Positions 1 to 5,504 of a stretch of DNA of 14,785 nt are shown one piece after another. A program made the position numbers and the translations under genes. Origin of the DNA: Actinomycetota bacterium (lineage in GTDB: Bacteria; Actinomycetota; CADDZG01; WHSQ01); the NCBI GenBank assembly GCA_013695055.1, contig JACDBF010000155.1, positions 1 to 14,785 of the forward strand. The letters are read 5' to 3'. Below the pieces are notes generated by a model. The model ran no database searches and was not told the DNA's origin. It saw nothing but the letters and a program-made list of their open reading frames with translations. Position 1 is the stretch's first letter. Each line of letters starts with the position of its first letter.

Positions 1-1
1 C

Positions 2-823
2 CCCCTGCCCGCGCCGGCCCTGACGTCGTGGCCGCGCAAGGTCCAATTCGGCCACGCCGCTCGGCTTCGCGCTCGCCTGCGCCACGGCGCGGCGCGCCAC
101 GTGCTGTGGCTGCAACGGCGTCGCCCCGGCGGGACGTGGCACGGCATCGCCCACGAACGGGTGGGCCGCGACCTGAGGGCCCGCTTCAAGCTTGAGGATC
201 TCGACAGGACGGCCCGTTACCGGGTGCGCTGGCACGACCGCCACTCGTCGGTTGCCGACAAGGCGCGACGCATACGAGTGCGCGCCCGGGTGCGACTGCG
301 CGTTCGGAATGCGAATGTGCTGATCGGCAGGCGCGTGCGGATGAGCGGGCGTGTTAAGCCGCGCGTGAGGGGACGCACCGCCGTCCTCCACCGAAGAGTC
401 GACGGACGCTGGCAGGCTTTCAAACGAGTGCGCGTCGGGGACGGCCGCTTCCGAGCGTCGATTCGGGCGACCCGGCCCGGCCGCCGGAGGGTGCGGCTCT
501 CGTTTCGAGGTGACCGCGTCAATGCGCCGGCACGCCGCTCTCGGACGGTGACCGTCTACCGGCCCGAGCTCGCCACGTGGTACGGGCCGGGTTTCTACGG
601 CAACCGAACGGCCTGCGGAACGATTCTTTCAACCGTCACCTTGGGAGTGGCCCACCGCCACCTCCCTTGCGGCTCAAAGGTGAGCTTTTTCTACCGCGGG
701 CGATCCATAACCGTCGCCGTGATCGACCGCGGGCCGTACTCGGGGGCGTCCTGGGATCTGACGTCGGCCACCGCTCGTCGCATCGGGTTCTGGGGCGCCG
801 GCAACGTGGGGGTCGTCCGCTGA
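2..823 (+). CDS. Arg-rich secreted protein with Ig-like repeats and a C-terminal RlpA-like domain (5' truncated)
   Basis: The frame is open from the left window edge, so the true start and any signal peptide lie upstream; 273 residues are visible. The first ~185 residues form two similar beta-rich segments (visible residues ~15-100 and ~101-185), each with a G-R-W or G-T-W turn and an R-V-G core, as in Ig-like bacterial repeats. They are extremely arginine-rich, about 45 Arg in ~155 residues. The C-terminus (~190-273) is an RlpA-like double-psi beta-barrel: ATWYGPG, TACG, GVAHRHLPCG and AVIDRGPYSG, with the conserved Asp of DRGP at visible residue 242 and two Cys that could form a disulfide. 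Known RlpA enzymes are septal lytic transglycosylases, but the acidic residue usually following T-A-S-G is Thr here, so catalysis is uncertain. By inference this is an exported cell-wall-binding or remodelling protein. The domain call is firm; the enzymatic role is not. Confidence 0.8.
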   Translation, partial: PLPAPALTSWPRKVQFGHAARLRARLRHGAARHVLWLQRRRPGGTWHGIAHERVGRDLRARFKLEDLDRTARYRVRWHDRHSSVADKARRIRVRARVRLRVRNANVLIGRRVRMSGRVKPRVRGRTAVLHRRVDGRWQAFKRVRVGDGRFRASIRATRPGRRRVRLSFRGDRVNAPARRSRTVTVYRPELATWYGPGFYGNRTACGTILSTVTLGVAHRHLPCGSKVSFFYRGRSITVAVIDRGPYSGASWDLTSATARRIGFWGAGNVGVVR

Positions 824-845
824 CCGCCGGGCTACCAGACGTTTA

Positions 846-851
846 TATACT
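846..851 (+). promoter_or_regulatory. Candidate -10 element for the HNH gene (possible leaderless promoter)
   Basis: TATACT lies in a short AT-rich island of the 37-bp gap after the RlpA-like gene. The expected transcription start, about 7 nt downstream, falls at ~858-861, right at the TTG start codon. The best -35 match, CTGACC at 820-825, sits 20 bp away, which is too far for a strong promoter. Leaderless messages are common in actinobacteria, and no Shine-Dalgarno is seen before this gene. This is a prediction only. Confidence 0.35.
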
Positions 852-860
852 CGGTCCACA

Positions 861-1379
861 TTGGGAAGAGCGCTGGTTCTCAACGCGTCTCATCAGCCGC
901 TGTGCGTGGTTCCGGTCCGGCGGGCGCTGGTCCTTGCTCTAAAGGGCAAAGCGGAGGTCCTGCACAGCAACGGCCATCTCTTCCGTTCCGAGAGCTTGGA
1001 GATCGCGGCCCCCAGCGTGGTGCGCCTCCACTATTTCGTAAAGGTGCCCTACAGAGCCCGAGCTTCGCTGTCGCGCCGGGCCGTCTTGGTGCGTGACAAC
1101 TTCGAATGCCAGTACTGCGGACGCCCGGCCGAGAACGTGGATCATGTCATCCCCAAGAGCCGCGGCGGGGGACACACTTGGGACAACGTCGTGGCCGCGT
1201 GCCGCGCGTGCAACGCGCGCAAGGAGAATCGCAACGCCGCCGACCTTGGGATGAGGCTGAGGCACCCGCCGAGGAGGCCTCACGACAGCGTGTGGATCAT
1301 GGTCGCGGTCGAGCGCGTCGACCCCATCTGGGAGCAGTATCTGGGCCTTCCGGTCCTGGCAAAGCGCGCGCTCGCGTGA
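861..1379 (+). CDS. HNH endonuclease family protein
   Basis: This 172-residue protein carries a classic zinc-stabilised HNH fold: CQYCG (Cys83, Cys86), then VDHVIPKSRGG (Asp94-His95), W-D-N (Asn109) and CRACN (Cys114, Cys117) with Lys/Asn after it. The N-terminus (R-A-L-V-L-N-A-S, then RRALVLALKGKAEVL) matches a common actinobacterial HNH family whose members begin with a similar LNAS-x-x-P-L segment, which supports the TTG at 861. No ATG or GTG lies upstream in frame and there is no Shine-Dalgarno, so a leaderless start is plausible. The HNH motif implies metal-dependent DNA cleavage or nicking, but members of this family are usually annotated without a known role. It is a separate transcription unit from the dcw genes: a hairpin and 236 bp of regulatory DNA follow. 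Function in the cell is unknown to me. Confidence 0.88.
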   Translation: MGRALVLNASHQPLCVVPVRRALVLALKGKAEVLHSNGHLFRSESLEIAAPSVVRLHYFVKVPYRARASLSRRAVLVRDNFECQYCGRPAENVDHVIPKSRGGGHTWDNVVAACRACNARKENRNAADLGMRLRHPPRRPHDSVWIMVAVERVDPIWEQYLGLPVLAKRALA

Positions 1380-1396
1380 CCTTCGTTTAGGGGTTC

Positions 1397-1414
1397 TGGG
1401 CGCGCCCGCGCCCA
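1397..1414 (+). terminator. GC-rich hairpin downstream of the HNH gene, possible terminator
   Basis: TGGGCGC, a 4-nt loop GCCC and GCGCCCA form a perfect 7-bp stem starting 17 bp after the HNH stop codon. No U-tract follows, so this is not a textbook intrinsic terminator, though high-GC actinobacterial terminators often lack one. It lies between two transcription units in the same direction, where a terminator would be expected. Confidence 0.4.
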
Positions 1415-1458
1415 CTTCGTCGGCAAACGCACTCAAACACGCGTACCCGTCCCATCGG

Positions 1459-1476
1459 AATTACAAGTGCGTAATT
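1459..1476. promoter_or_regulatory. Inverted repeat AATTAC-N6-GTAATT, candidate operator
   Basis: A perfect 6-bp inverted repeat with a 6-bp spacer sits in an AT-rich patch of a GC-rich region. It lies 13 bp upstream of the -35 box of the mraZ promoter and is centred near -58 relative to the predicted start, a typical activator position. The binding protein is unknown and the functional role is inference. Confidence 0.35.
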
Positions 1477-1489
1477 GCGGCATCAAACG

Positions 1490-1519
1490 TTGACTTCATG
1501 GCGGCACAGGGGCTACCTT
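1490..1519 (+). promoter_or_regulatory. Predicted sigma70-type promoter of the dcw operon (upstream of mraZ)
   Basis: The -35 box TTGACT (1490-1495) and -10 box TACCTT (1514-1519) are separated by 18 bp. The -35 matches TTGACA at five of six positions, and the -10 has the T-A-N-N-N-T pattern usual in actinobacteria. Transcription should begin around 1525-1528, giving a leader of about 90 nt before the chosen mraZ start. The operon promoter normally lies directly upstream of mraZ, so position and sequence agree. Confidence 0.65.
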
Positions 1520-1529
1520 TGCCCATTAG

Positions 1530-1564
1530 TGGGGCGTTATGGAGCGAAATGGTGAGAGTTGGTG
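1530..1564 (+). promoter_or_regulatory. Four MraZ-type operator boxes at 10-bp period
   Basis: TGGGG (1530), TGGAG (1540), TGGTG (1550) and TGGTG (1560) recur at exactly 10-bp spacing, each a 5-bp box followed by 5 bp of spacer. Known MraZ operators are arrays of TGGGN boxes with 5-bp spacers near the mraZ promoter, bound by a ring-shaped MraZ oligomer. Here the array begins about 4 bp after the predicted transcription start and lies wholly in the leader. Boxes 3 and 4 deviate at the fourth base (T for G) but share TGGTGAG. The likely function is autorepression of the operon by MraZ. Confidence 0.65.
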
Positions 1565-1603
1565 AGCAGGGGCCCGCTCTTCGGCGAAGCCCCGTCGGCC
1601 ACC

Positions 1604-1612
1604 GAGGGAGAG
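1604..1612 (+). promoter_or_regulatory. Ribosome binding site deciding the mraZ start
   Basis: GAGGGAGAG is a purine-rich Shine-Dalgarno whose GAGGGAG core ends 5 nt before the TTG at 1616. It supports that codon over the upstream in-frame TTG and GTG at 1559 and 1562. Confidence 0.6.
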
Positions 1613-1615
1613 CAG

Positions 1616-2050
1616 TTGTCGTTTACCGGGGAGTTTCATCACACGATCGACGCCAAGGGGCGCCTGATCGTGCCGGCCCGCATGCGCGACGAGCTCGTAG
1701 AGGACAAGGTGGTCCTCACCCGCTACACGGAGGGATGCATCGCGATGTGGTCGGGAGTGGAGTGGGAGCGCTTCGAGCAGGGCCTCGTCGCCCAGAGCAA
1801 GGGCGACCCCAACGCCCGGGCGGTGGTGCGTGCGTTCGCGGCGAGCGCTCACCAAGACACCATCGACCGCCAGGGCCGGATCAGCGTTCCGCCCCAGCTC
1901 CGGGCCCTCGCGAGTCTCGACCGCGATGTCGTCATCTCCGGCGCTTTCGACCACGGCGAGATCTGGAATCCCGAGACGTGGGAGCAAGAGCAAGCCAAGG
2001 CTGAGCCGGGGCGGCTTGAAGAGCTATTCGAGCGACTTCCGAACCTGTGA
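1616..2050 (+). CDS. mraZ: Transcriptional regulator MraZ
   Basis: MraZ is the DNA-binding repressor encoded first in dcw operons. With the TTG start at 1616 the protein is 144 residues, the normal family size, and begins (M)SFTGEFHHTIDAKGRL, as family members do (short M-F/L-x-G start, then H-x-L/I-D-x-K-G-R). It contains the two tandem SpoVT-AbrB-like swapped-hairpin domains, each marked by a D-x-x-G-R-x-x-x-P motif: DAKGRLIVP near residue 12 and DRQGRISVP near residue 84. A GTG at 1562 would add 18 non-conserved residues and is less likely, although GGTGAG at 1551 could serve as its ribosome site. It is followed 23 bp later by a small ORF and then rsmH. It probably controls its own operon through the TGGNG boxes at 1530-1564. 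Confidence 0.93.
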   Translation: MSFTGEFHHTIDAKGRLIVPARMRDELVEDKVVLTRYTEGCIAMWSGVEWERFEQGLVAQSKGDPNARAVVRAFAASAHQDTIDRQGRISVPPQLRALASLDRDVVISGAFDHGEIWNPETWEQEQAKAEPGRLEELFERLPNL

Positions 2051-2073
2051 GTCACGCGCGGCAGGAACCCACT

Positions 2074-2217
2074 ATGGCCATGCGTACCCAGCAACGCGCC
2101 TCACGAGCCGTCGTGCGCGAGTTGGGCCGCAGCCTCGCCTGGCTTGCCGTGACCGGATCGTCCCTGGGCGGCGTCATGGCAGCTCTGGCGGGCGCGGCTA
2201 AGGCGCTCGGCAGGTGA
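2074..2217 (+). CDS. Small 47-residue putative membrane protein between mraZ and rsmH
   Basis: An ATG at 2074 is preceded by GCAGGAA (AGGA at 2063-2066, 7-nt spacing) and opens a 47-codon frame ending in TGA at 2215-2217, filling the gap between mraZ and rsmH almost completely. The N-terminus is basic, with Arg at residues 4, 8, 11, 15 and 19, spaced like one face of an alpha-helix. Residues ~20-42 are a small-residue hydrophobic stretch (LAWLAVTG, then GGVMAALAGAA) with a G-x-x-x-G at 28-32, long enough to cross a membrane once; the charge pattern predicts N-inside. Its end, CAGGTGA, carries the only Shine-Dalgarno-like sequence before rsmH, so the two may be translationally coupled. I do not recognise the family. 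Function is unknown; a role in division or envelope synthesis is suggested only by position. Chance coding cannot be excluded without homologues. Confidence 0.6.
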   Translation: MAMRTQQRASRAVVRELGRSLAWLAVTGSSLGGVMAALAGAAKALGR

Positions 2218-2230
2218 CGATGATGCCGAT

Positions 2231-3184
2231 ATGGAACACGTCCCCGTCCTCGTCGACGCAATCGTGGAGCTCTTCCGCCCCCCGCTCTCCGGCGGCGGAA
2301 TCGTCGTCGACGCCACTCTTGGGCGGGCGGGCCATGCGCTCCGGCTACTCACGATCTCCCCGGACATCGAGCTCATCGGGATCGATCGCGATCCCGAGGC
2401 GCTGGAGGCGAGTAGGACCGTCCTCTCCGCGCATCAGGAGCGGGTTCGACTCGTTCGTGACGACTTCCAAAACGTCTCGTCCGTACTGGAACGACTCGGG
2501 GTTGCGCAGGTTTGCGGAGTCTTATTCGACCTTGGAGTTTCCTCGCCCCAGCTCGACGATCGTGCTCGAGGATTCAGCTTCCGATCGGACGGACCCCTCG
2601 ACATGCGGATGGACACCGGGCAATCCCTCTCGGCCTCCGGCGTCGTGAACCACTACCCCGCGGGCGAGCTCGAGCGCGTCATCGGTCGCTACGGCGAAGA
2701 GCGCTTCGCGCGCCGGATCGCGCGCGCCATCGTGCGCGCACGCCCCATCCGCTCGACCGTGGCGCTGGCCGAGATCGTCAAATCGGCGATTCCCGCAGCC
2801 ACCCGGCGAACCGGCGGCCACCCCGCGCGCCGCACCTTTCAAGCCATTCGGATCGAGGTCAACCGAGAGCTCGATGCTCTCGAGATCGCCCTGCCGGATG
2901 CGATTGAGGCTCTATCGACCGGGGGCCGAGCAGTCGTGGTCTCGTACCATTCGCTGGAAGACCGAATCGTGAAGCAGACGTTCAAGGAGCAGTCCGGTGA
3001 ATGCACGTGCCCGCCGGACTTTCCACAATGTAGGTGCGGCGCGCGCGCTCGCGTGCGCGTGCTCACGAAGCGCCCCACGCGGCCCACTCAACCGGAGATC
3101 GATCGCAATCCTCGTTCGGAGGCCGCCAAGCTGCGCGCCCTCGAACGGCTCGCTCCCGTGCACGGCGAGCGGCGCGCGCCGTGA
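2231..3184 (+). CDS. rsmH: 16S rRNA m4C1402 methyltransferase RsmH (MraW)
   Basis: RsmH uses S-adenosylmethionine to N4-methylate C1402 in the decoding centre of 16S rRNA. The 317-residue length is normal. Signatures in order: H-V-P-V-L at 3-7, the SAM-binding VDATLGRAGHA (26-36), IGIDRDPEAL (49-58), FDLGVSSPQLDD (99-110), RGFSFRSDGPLDMRMD (113-128), HPARRTFQAIRIEVN (197-211), VVSYHSLEDRIVK (236-248) and the C-terminal NPRSEAAKLRALE. Motif I reads LGRAGHA where many homologues have two glycines, a mild variant. Four Cys (258, 260, 267, 269) form a C-x-C...C-x-C pair. The ATG at 2231 is the first in-frame start and fits the family N-terminus; the AGGTGA at 2212-2217 is 13 nt away, rather far, and overlaps the stop of the small ORF. 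Two out-of-frame ATGs lie at 2220 and 2223. The gene overlaps ftsL by 4 bp. Confidence 0.97.
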   Translation: MEHVPVLVDAIVELFRPPLSGGGIVVDATLGRAGHALRLLTISPDIELIGIDRDPEALEASRTVLSAHQERVRLVRDDFQNVSSVLERLGVAQVCGVLFDLGVSSPQLDDRARGFSFRSDGPLDMRMDTGQSLSASGVVNHYPAGELERVIGRYGEERFARRIARAIVRARPIRSTVALAEIVKSAIPAATRRTGGHPARRTFQAIRIEVNRELDALEIALPDAIEALSTGGRAVVVSYHSLEDRIVKQTFKEQSGECTCPPDFPQCRCGARARVRVLTKRPTRPTQPEIDRNPRSEAAKLRALERLAPVHGERRAP

Positions 3185-3645
3185 GCGTTCAGGCGCGCGC
3201 CCGGCGCCTCGAGAAAGCCGGCCATGAGCCCGGGCTAGAGCTCGTTCGCAGAAGGTCGCGAAGGCTCATCCAAAGGCAGGCTCCGCGGCGTTTTGCTCCC
3301 GTGGCCATCGCTGTCGTCATCTTGGTCGGCACCACGGTGTTTGGAGTTCTGCTGGAGCAAGTGATCCTGGCGCAGTCCGCCTTCAAGATGGCCGGGGTAC
3401 GCGATCACTTGTCCAAGAGCGAGGCCCGGCACCAGGCGCTGCTGCTCGAGATGACCAGGCTGGAGAGCCCCGCCCGCTTGGAACGCGTCGCGCGCGATGA
3501 GTTGGGCATGACCCAATCGAGCGCCGTCGAGTACATCGCCGCCGAGGTTCCATTGCGGCGCGGCATCATGGTGGCGACCTCCTCGCAGCCTCCGTCCCAA
3601 CCGGCGCCACCGGGGTGGAGAGCTGCTCTGGGAAGCTCGCCTTGA
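3181..3645 (+). CDS. ftsL: Cell division protein FtsL (FtsL/DivIC family)
   Basis: FtsL is a bitopic divisome protein that pairs with the DivIC/FtsB-like partner and helps activate FtsW-FtsI. The chosen GTG at 3181 overlaps the rsmH stop (GTGA) and gives 154 residues. The N-terminal ~37 residues are cytoplasmic and rich in Arg; residues ~38-60 (APVAIAVVILVGTTVFGVLL) are one membrane span; residues ~65-95 look like a short coiled coil. Then LERVARDELGMTQSSAVEYI (100-119) matches the family pattern R-I-E-x-x-A-R-x-x-L-G-M. The C-terminal tail is Pro-rich. FtsL is poorly conserved, so the name rests on topology, this motif and the place between rsmH and ftsI. The same frame is open another 49 codons upstream inside rsmH, but that part is not FtsL-like. 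Confidence 0.88.
   Translation: MSVQARARRLEKAGHEPGLELVRRRSRRLIQRQAPRRFAPVAIAVVILVGTTVFGVLLEQVILAQSAFKMAGVRDHLSKSEARHQALLLEMTRLESPARLERVARDELGMTQSSAVEYIAAEVPLRRGIMVATSSQPPSQPAPPGWRAALGSSP
3630..3635 (+). promoter_or_regulatory. Ribosome binding site supporting the TTG start of ftsI
   Basis: GGGAAG ends 6 nt before the TTG at 3642, whereas the upstream in-frame GTG at 3615 has no purine-rich sequence in front of it. The TTG also gives the TTGA stop/start overlap seen in similar form at the other junctions. Confidence 0.5.
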
Positions 3646-5495
3646 CGCCGCCCGCCGCTCGGAAGCCCAAGTCGCGCGCACAAAATAGAAAGGGGTCGGG
3701 CAACCGCAGACCGGCCCCTTCTTCACGACGCGTTCCAAAGAGCACGTCAACGACTCGATCGCGTTCGCCGGTGCGCTTGATCGCGACTTTCGCAATACTG
3801 ATGCTTGCCTTCGGAGGGATGGCCGTCCGTCTCGTCGTTTTGCAGATCGTCGAATCGCCCGGGTACGCGCTTATTGCCAGCAAGCAAAGGGAATCGACGC
3901 GTCCGTTTCCGGCCCGGCGTGGATCTATCTACGACAGGAACGGAAAGTCACTTGCGATCTCGGTTGACCTCCAGACCGTATATGCCGACCCCGCCCTCGT
4001 TACCGACGCGCGCAGGGAAGCTCGGCGACTTGCGCCTTTGCTGGGTACCCCGGCCGCTTCTCTGCAGCGCGTGCTCGAAGGCGATCCCCAAAGCCGGTTC
4101 GAGTATGTCGCTCGACAGATCGACCCGGCCCTCGCGCGCAGGATCGAGAACTTGAAGCTCGCAGGAGTATTCGCCCGTCCCGAGCCCAAGCGGCTCTATC
4201 CCAACGAAAGCGTTGCGTCGACGATCTTGGGCTTCGTCGGCACTGATGGAGAGGGACTCTCGGGTATCGAGAATCAATACGAGGGGATCCTTCGAGGCCG
4301 CGCGGGATTCATGACGTTGGAGCAGGATCCGTCGGGCCGCCCGCTGCCTCAAACCGACTTTCGTTACGAGCCGCCGGTCCAGGGTCGTTCTCTGTATCTC
4401 ACCATCGACAAGGACATTCAGAACTACGCCGAGATGGAGTTGGAAAACGCTATCGCCCGGTATGACGCGAATGCGGCCAGCGCGGTGATCATGCGTCCCT
4501 CGACGGGAGAGATCCTGGGCATGGCGAACGTTCCCGATTTCGATCCCAACCGCTTCGGTGACTTCTCGCAATCGGACTTCCGAAACCGGGCCGTGACGGA
4601 TGTATACGAGCCCGGGTCCGCTTACAAGATCGTGACGGTAGCGGGCGCTATCGAGGACGATGTCGTGTCACCGAGATCGAGCTTCGTAGTGCCCGACGAG
4701 TTGCCCTTCGAAGACAGGGTGTTTCACGACTCGCATGCGCACGACACCGAAACCATGTCCGTTACAGAGATCATCGAGCAATCGTCCAACGTCGGCACGA
4801 TAAAAATCGGGCTCGCGCTCGGCGGGGAACGGCTCGACCACTACGTCCGAAGGTTTGGGTTCGGCTCGGCGACGGGCCTCGACTTTCCCGGCGAGTCCCC
4901 GGGAATCGTGCTCGACAGAGATCAATGGTCGGGAGTAACGATAGCGACCACTCCGATCGGCCAAGGCATTGCGGTCACGACCTTGCAGATGGCAAGCGCA
5001 TACGCGGCGCTCGCGAACGGAGGTGTCTGGGTAGAGCCGAAGCTGGTGTCTGCAACGGTGGACGGGGACGGGAGCTTAAAGAGGTCTTCGGCGCCTGCAA
5101 CGAGACGCGTCGTCTCGGGTCGAACCGCGCGCCAGATGACCGAGATGCTCACCGGGGTCGTGCGGCGCGGCACGGGTATGCTCGCGCGCGTCCCCGGATA
5201 CCAGGTGGCAGGCAAGACGGGCACCGCTCAGAAGCCGGTTGCCGGCGGTGGATACGGAAACTCCTACGTCGCGTCCTTTGCGGGATTTGCGCCTGCGGCT
5301 GATCCGGAGATCGTCACGATCGTCGTGCTCGATGATCCGGATCCCATCTGGGGAGGAGTCACGGCCGCTCCTGTTTTCAGAGCGATCTCCGAGTACGCGT
5401 TGCGCCGCTTGGGGATCGCTCCAACGGCCGACGCGCAGCGCGCTGCCGAGCAAATGCAGAGCGAGCAAGATCTCGTTCCGGAACCCCACGATTAG
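3642..5495 (+). CDS. ftsI: Septal penicillin-binding protein FtsI / PBP3 (class B transpeptidase)
   Basis: FtsI cross-links septal peptidoglycan as the partner of FtsW. From the TTG at 3642 it has 617 residues. A basic, Ser/Pro-rich cytoplasmic tail is followed by one membrane anchor (~43-70, LIATFAILMLAFGGMAVRLV), the dimerisation/pedestal domain (R-R-G-x-I-Y-D-R-N-G at ~92-101, then GFVGTDGEGLSGIE) and the transpeptidase domain. The three penicillin-binding motifs are present: S-x-x-K as SAYK (Ser326, Lys329) within YEPGSAYK, SSN (381-383) and KTG (525-527) within VAGKTGTAQK. There are no C-terminal PASTA domains; the chain ends about 90 residues after KTG. The gene overlaps ftsL by 4 bp and murE starts 9 bp after its stop. 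An alternative GTG at 3615 would add 9 residues. The assignment as the divisome paralogue rather than another class B PBP rests on its place in the dcw cluster. Confidence 0.96.
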   Translation: MTPPAARKPKSRAQNRKGSGNRRPAPSSRRVPKSTSTTRSRSPVRLIATFAILMLAFGGMAVRLVVLQIVESPGYALIASKQRESTRPFPARRGSIYDRNGKSLAISVDLQTVYADPALVTDARREARRLAPLLGTPAASLQRVLEGDPQSRFEYVARQIDPALARRIENLKLAGVFARPEPKRLYPNESVASTILGFVGTDGEGLSGIENQYEGILRGRAGFMTLEQDPSGRPLPQTDFRYEPPVQGRSLYLTIDKDIQNYAEMELENAIARYDANAASAVIMRPSTGEILGMANVPDFDPNRFGDFSQSDFRNRAVTDVYEPGSAYKIVTVAGAIEDDVVSPRSSFVVPDELPFEDRVFHDSHAHDTETMSVTEIIEQSSNVGTIKIGLALGGERLDHYVRRFGFGSATGLDFPGESPGIVLDRDQWSGVTIATTPIGQGIAVTTLQMASAYAALANGGVWVEPKLVSATVDGDGSLKRSSAPATRRVVSGRTARQMTEMLTGVVRRGTGMLARVPGYQVAGKTGTAQKPVAGGGYGNSYVASFAGFAPAADPEIVTIVVLDDPDPIWGGVTAAPVFRAISEYALRRLGIAPTADAQRAAEQMQSEQDLVPEPHD

Positions 5496-5504
5496 TGTGG
5501 CCTG

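Noticed and set aside
577..942. 121-codon plus-strand frame spanning the RlpA-like gene end and the HNH start
   Set aside because: Overlaps two better supported genes in another frame and has no domain.
1483..1493. TCAA-ACG-TTGA near-palindrome at the -35 box
   Set aside because: Arms are only 4 bp and half of it is the -35 hexamer, so it is not distinguishable from chance.
1559..1615. Longer mraZ using TTG 1559 or GTG 1562
   Set aside because: The extra 18-19 residues are not MraZ-like, the codons overlap the fourth MraZ box, and the TTG at 1616 has a good Shine-Dalgarno and gives the family-typical N-terminus. GTG 1562 remains a minor alternative.
1498..2004. 168-codon frame starting ATG at 1498, overlapping mraZ
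   Set aside because: It begins inside the promoter spacer and lies in another frame over mraZ, with Arg/Pro/Gly-rich composition and no recognisable domain.
3034..3180. 49-codon extension of ftsL inside rsmH
   Set aside because: Out-of-frame rsmH sequence made of low-complexity Arg/Ala; GTG 3181 restores the overlap pattern and a normal FtsL size.
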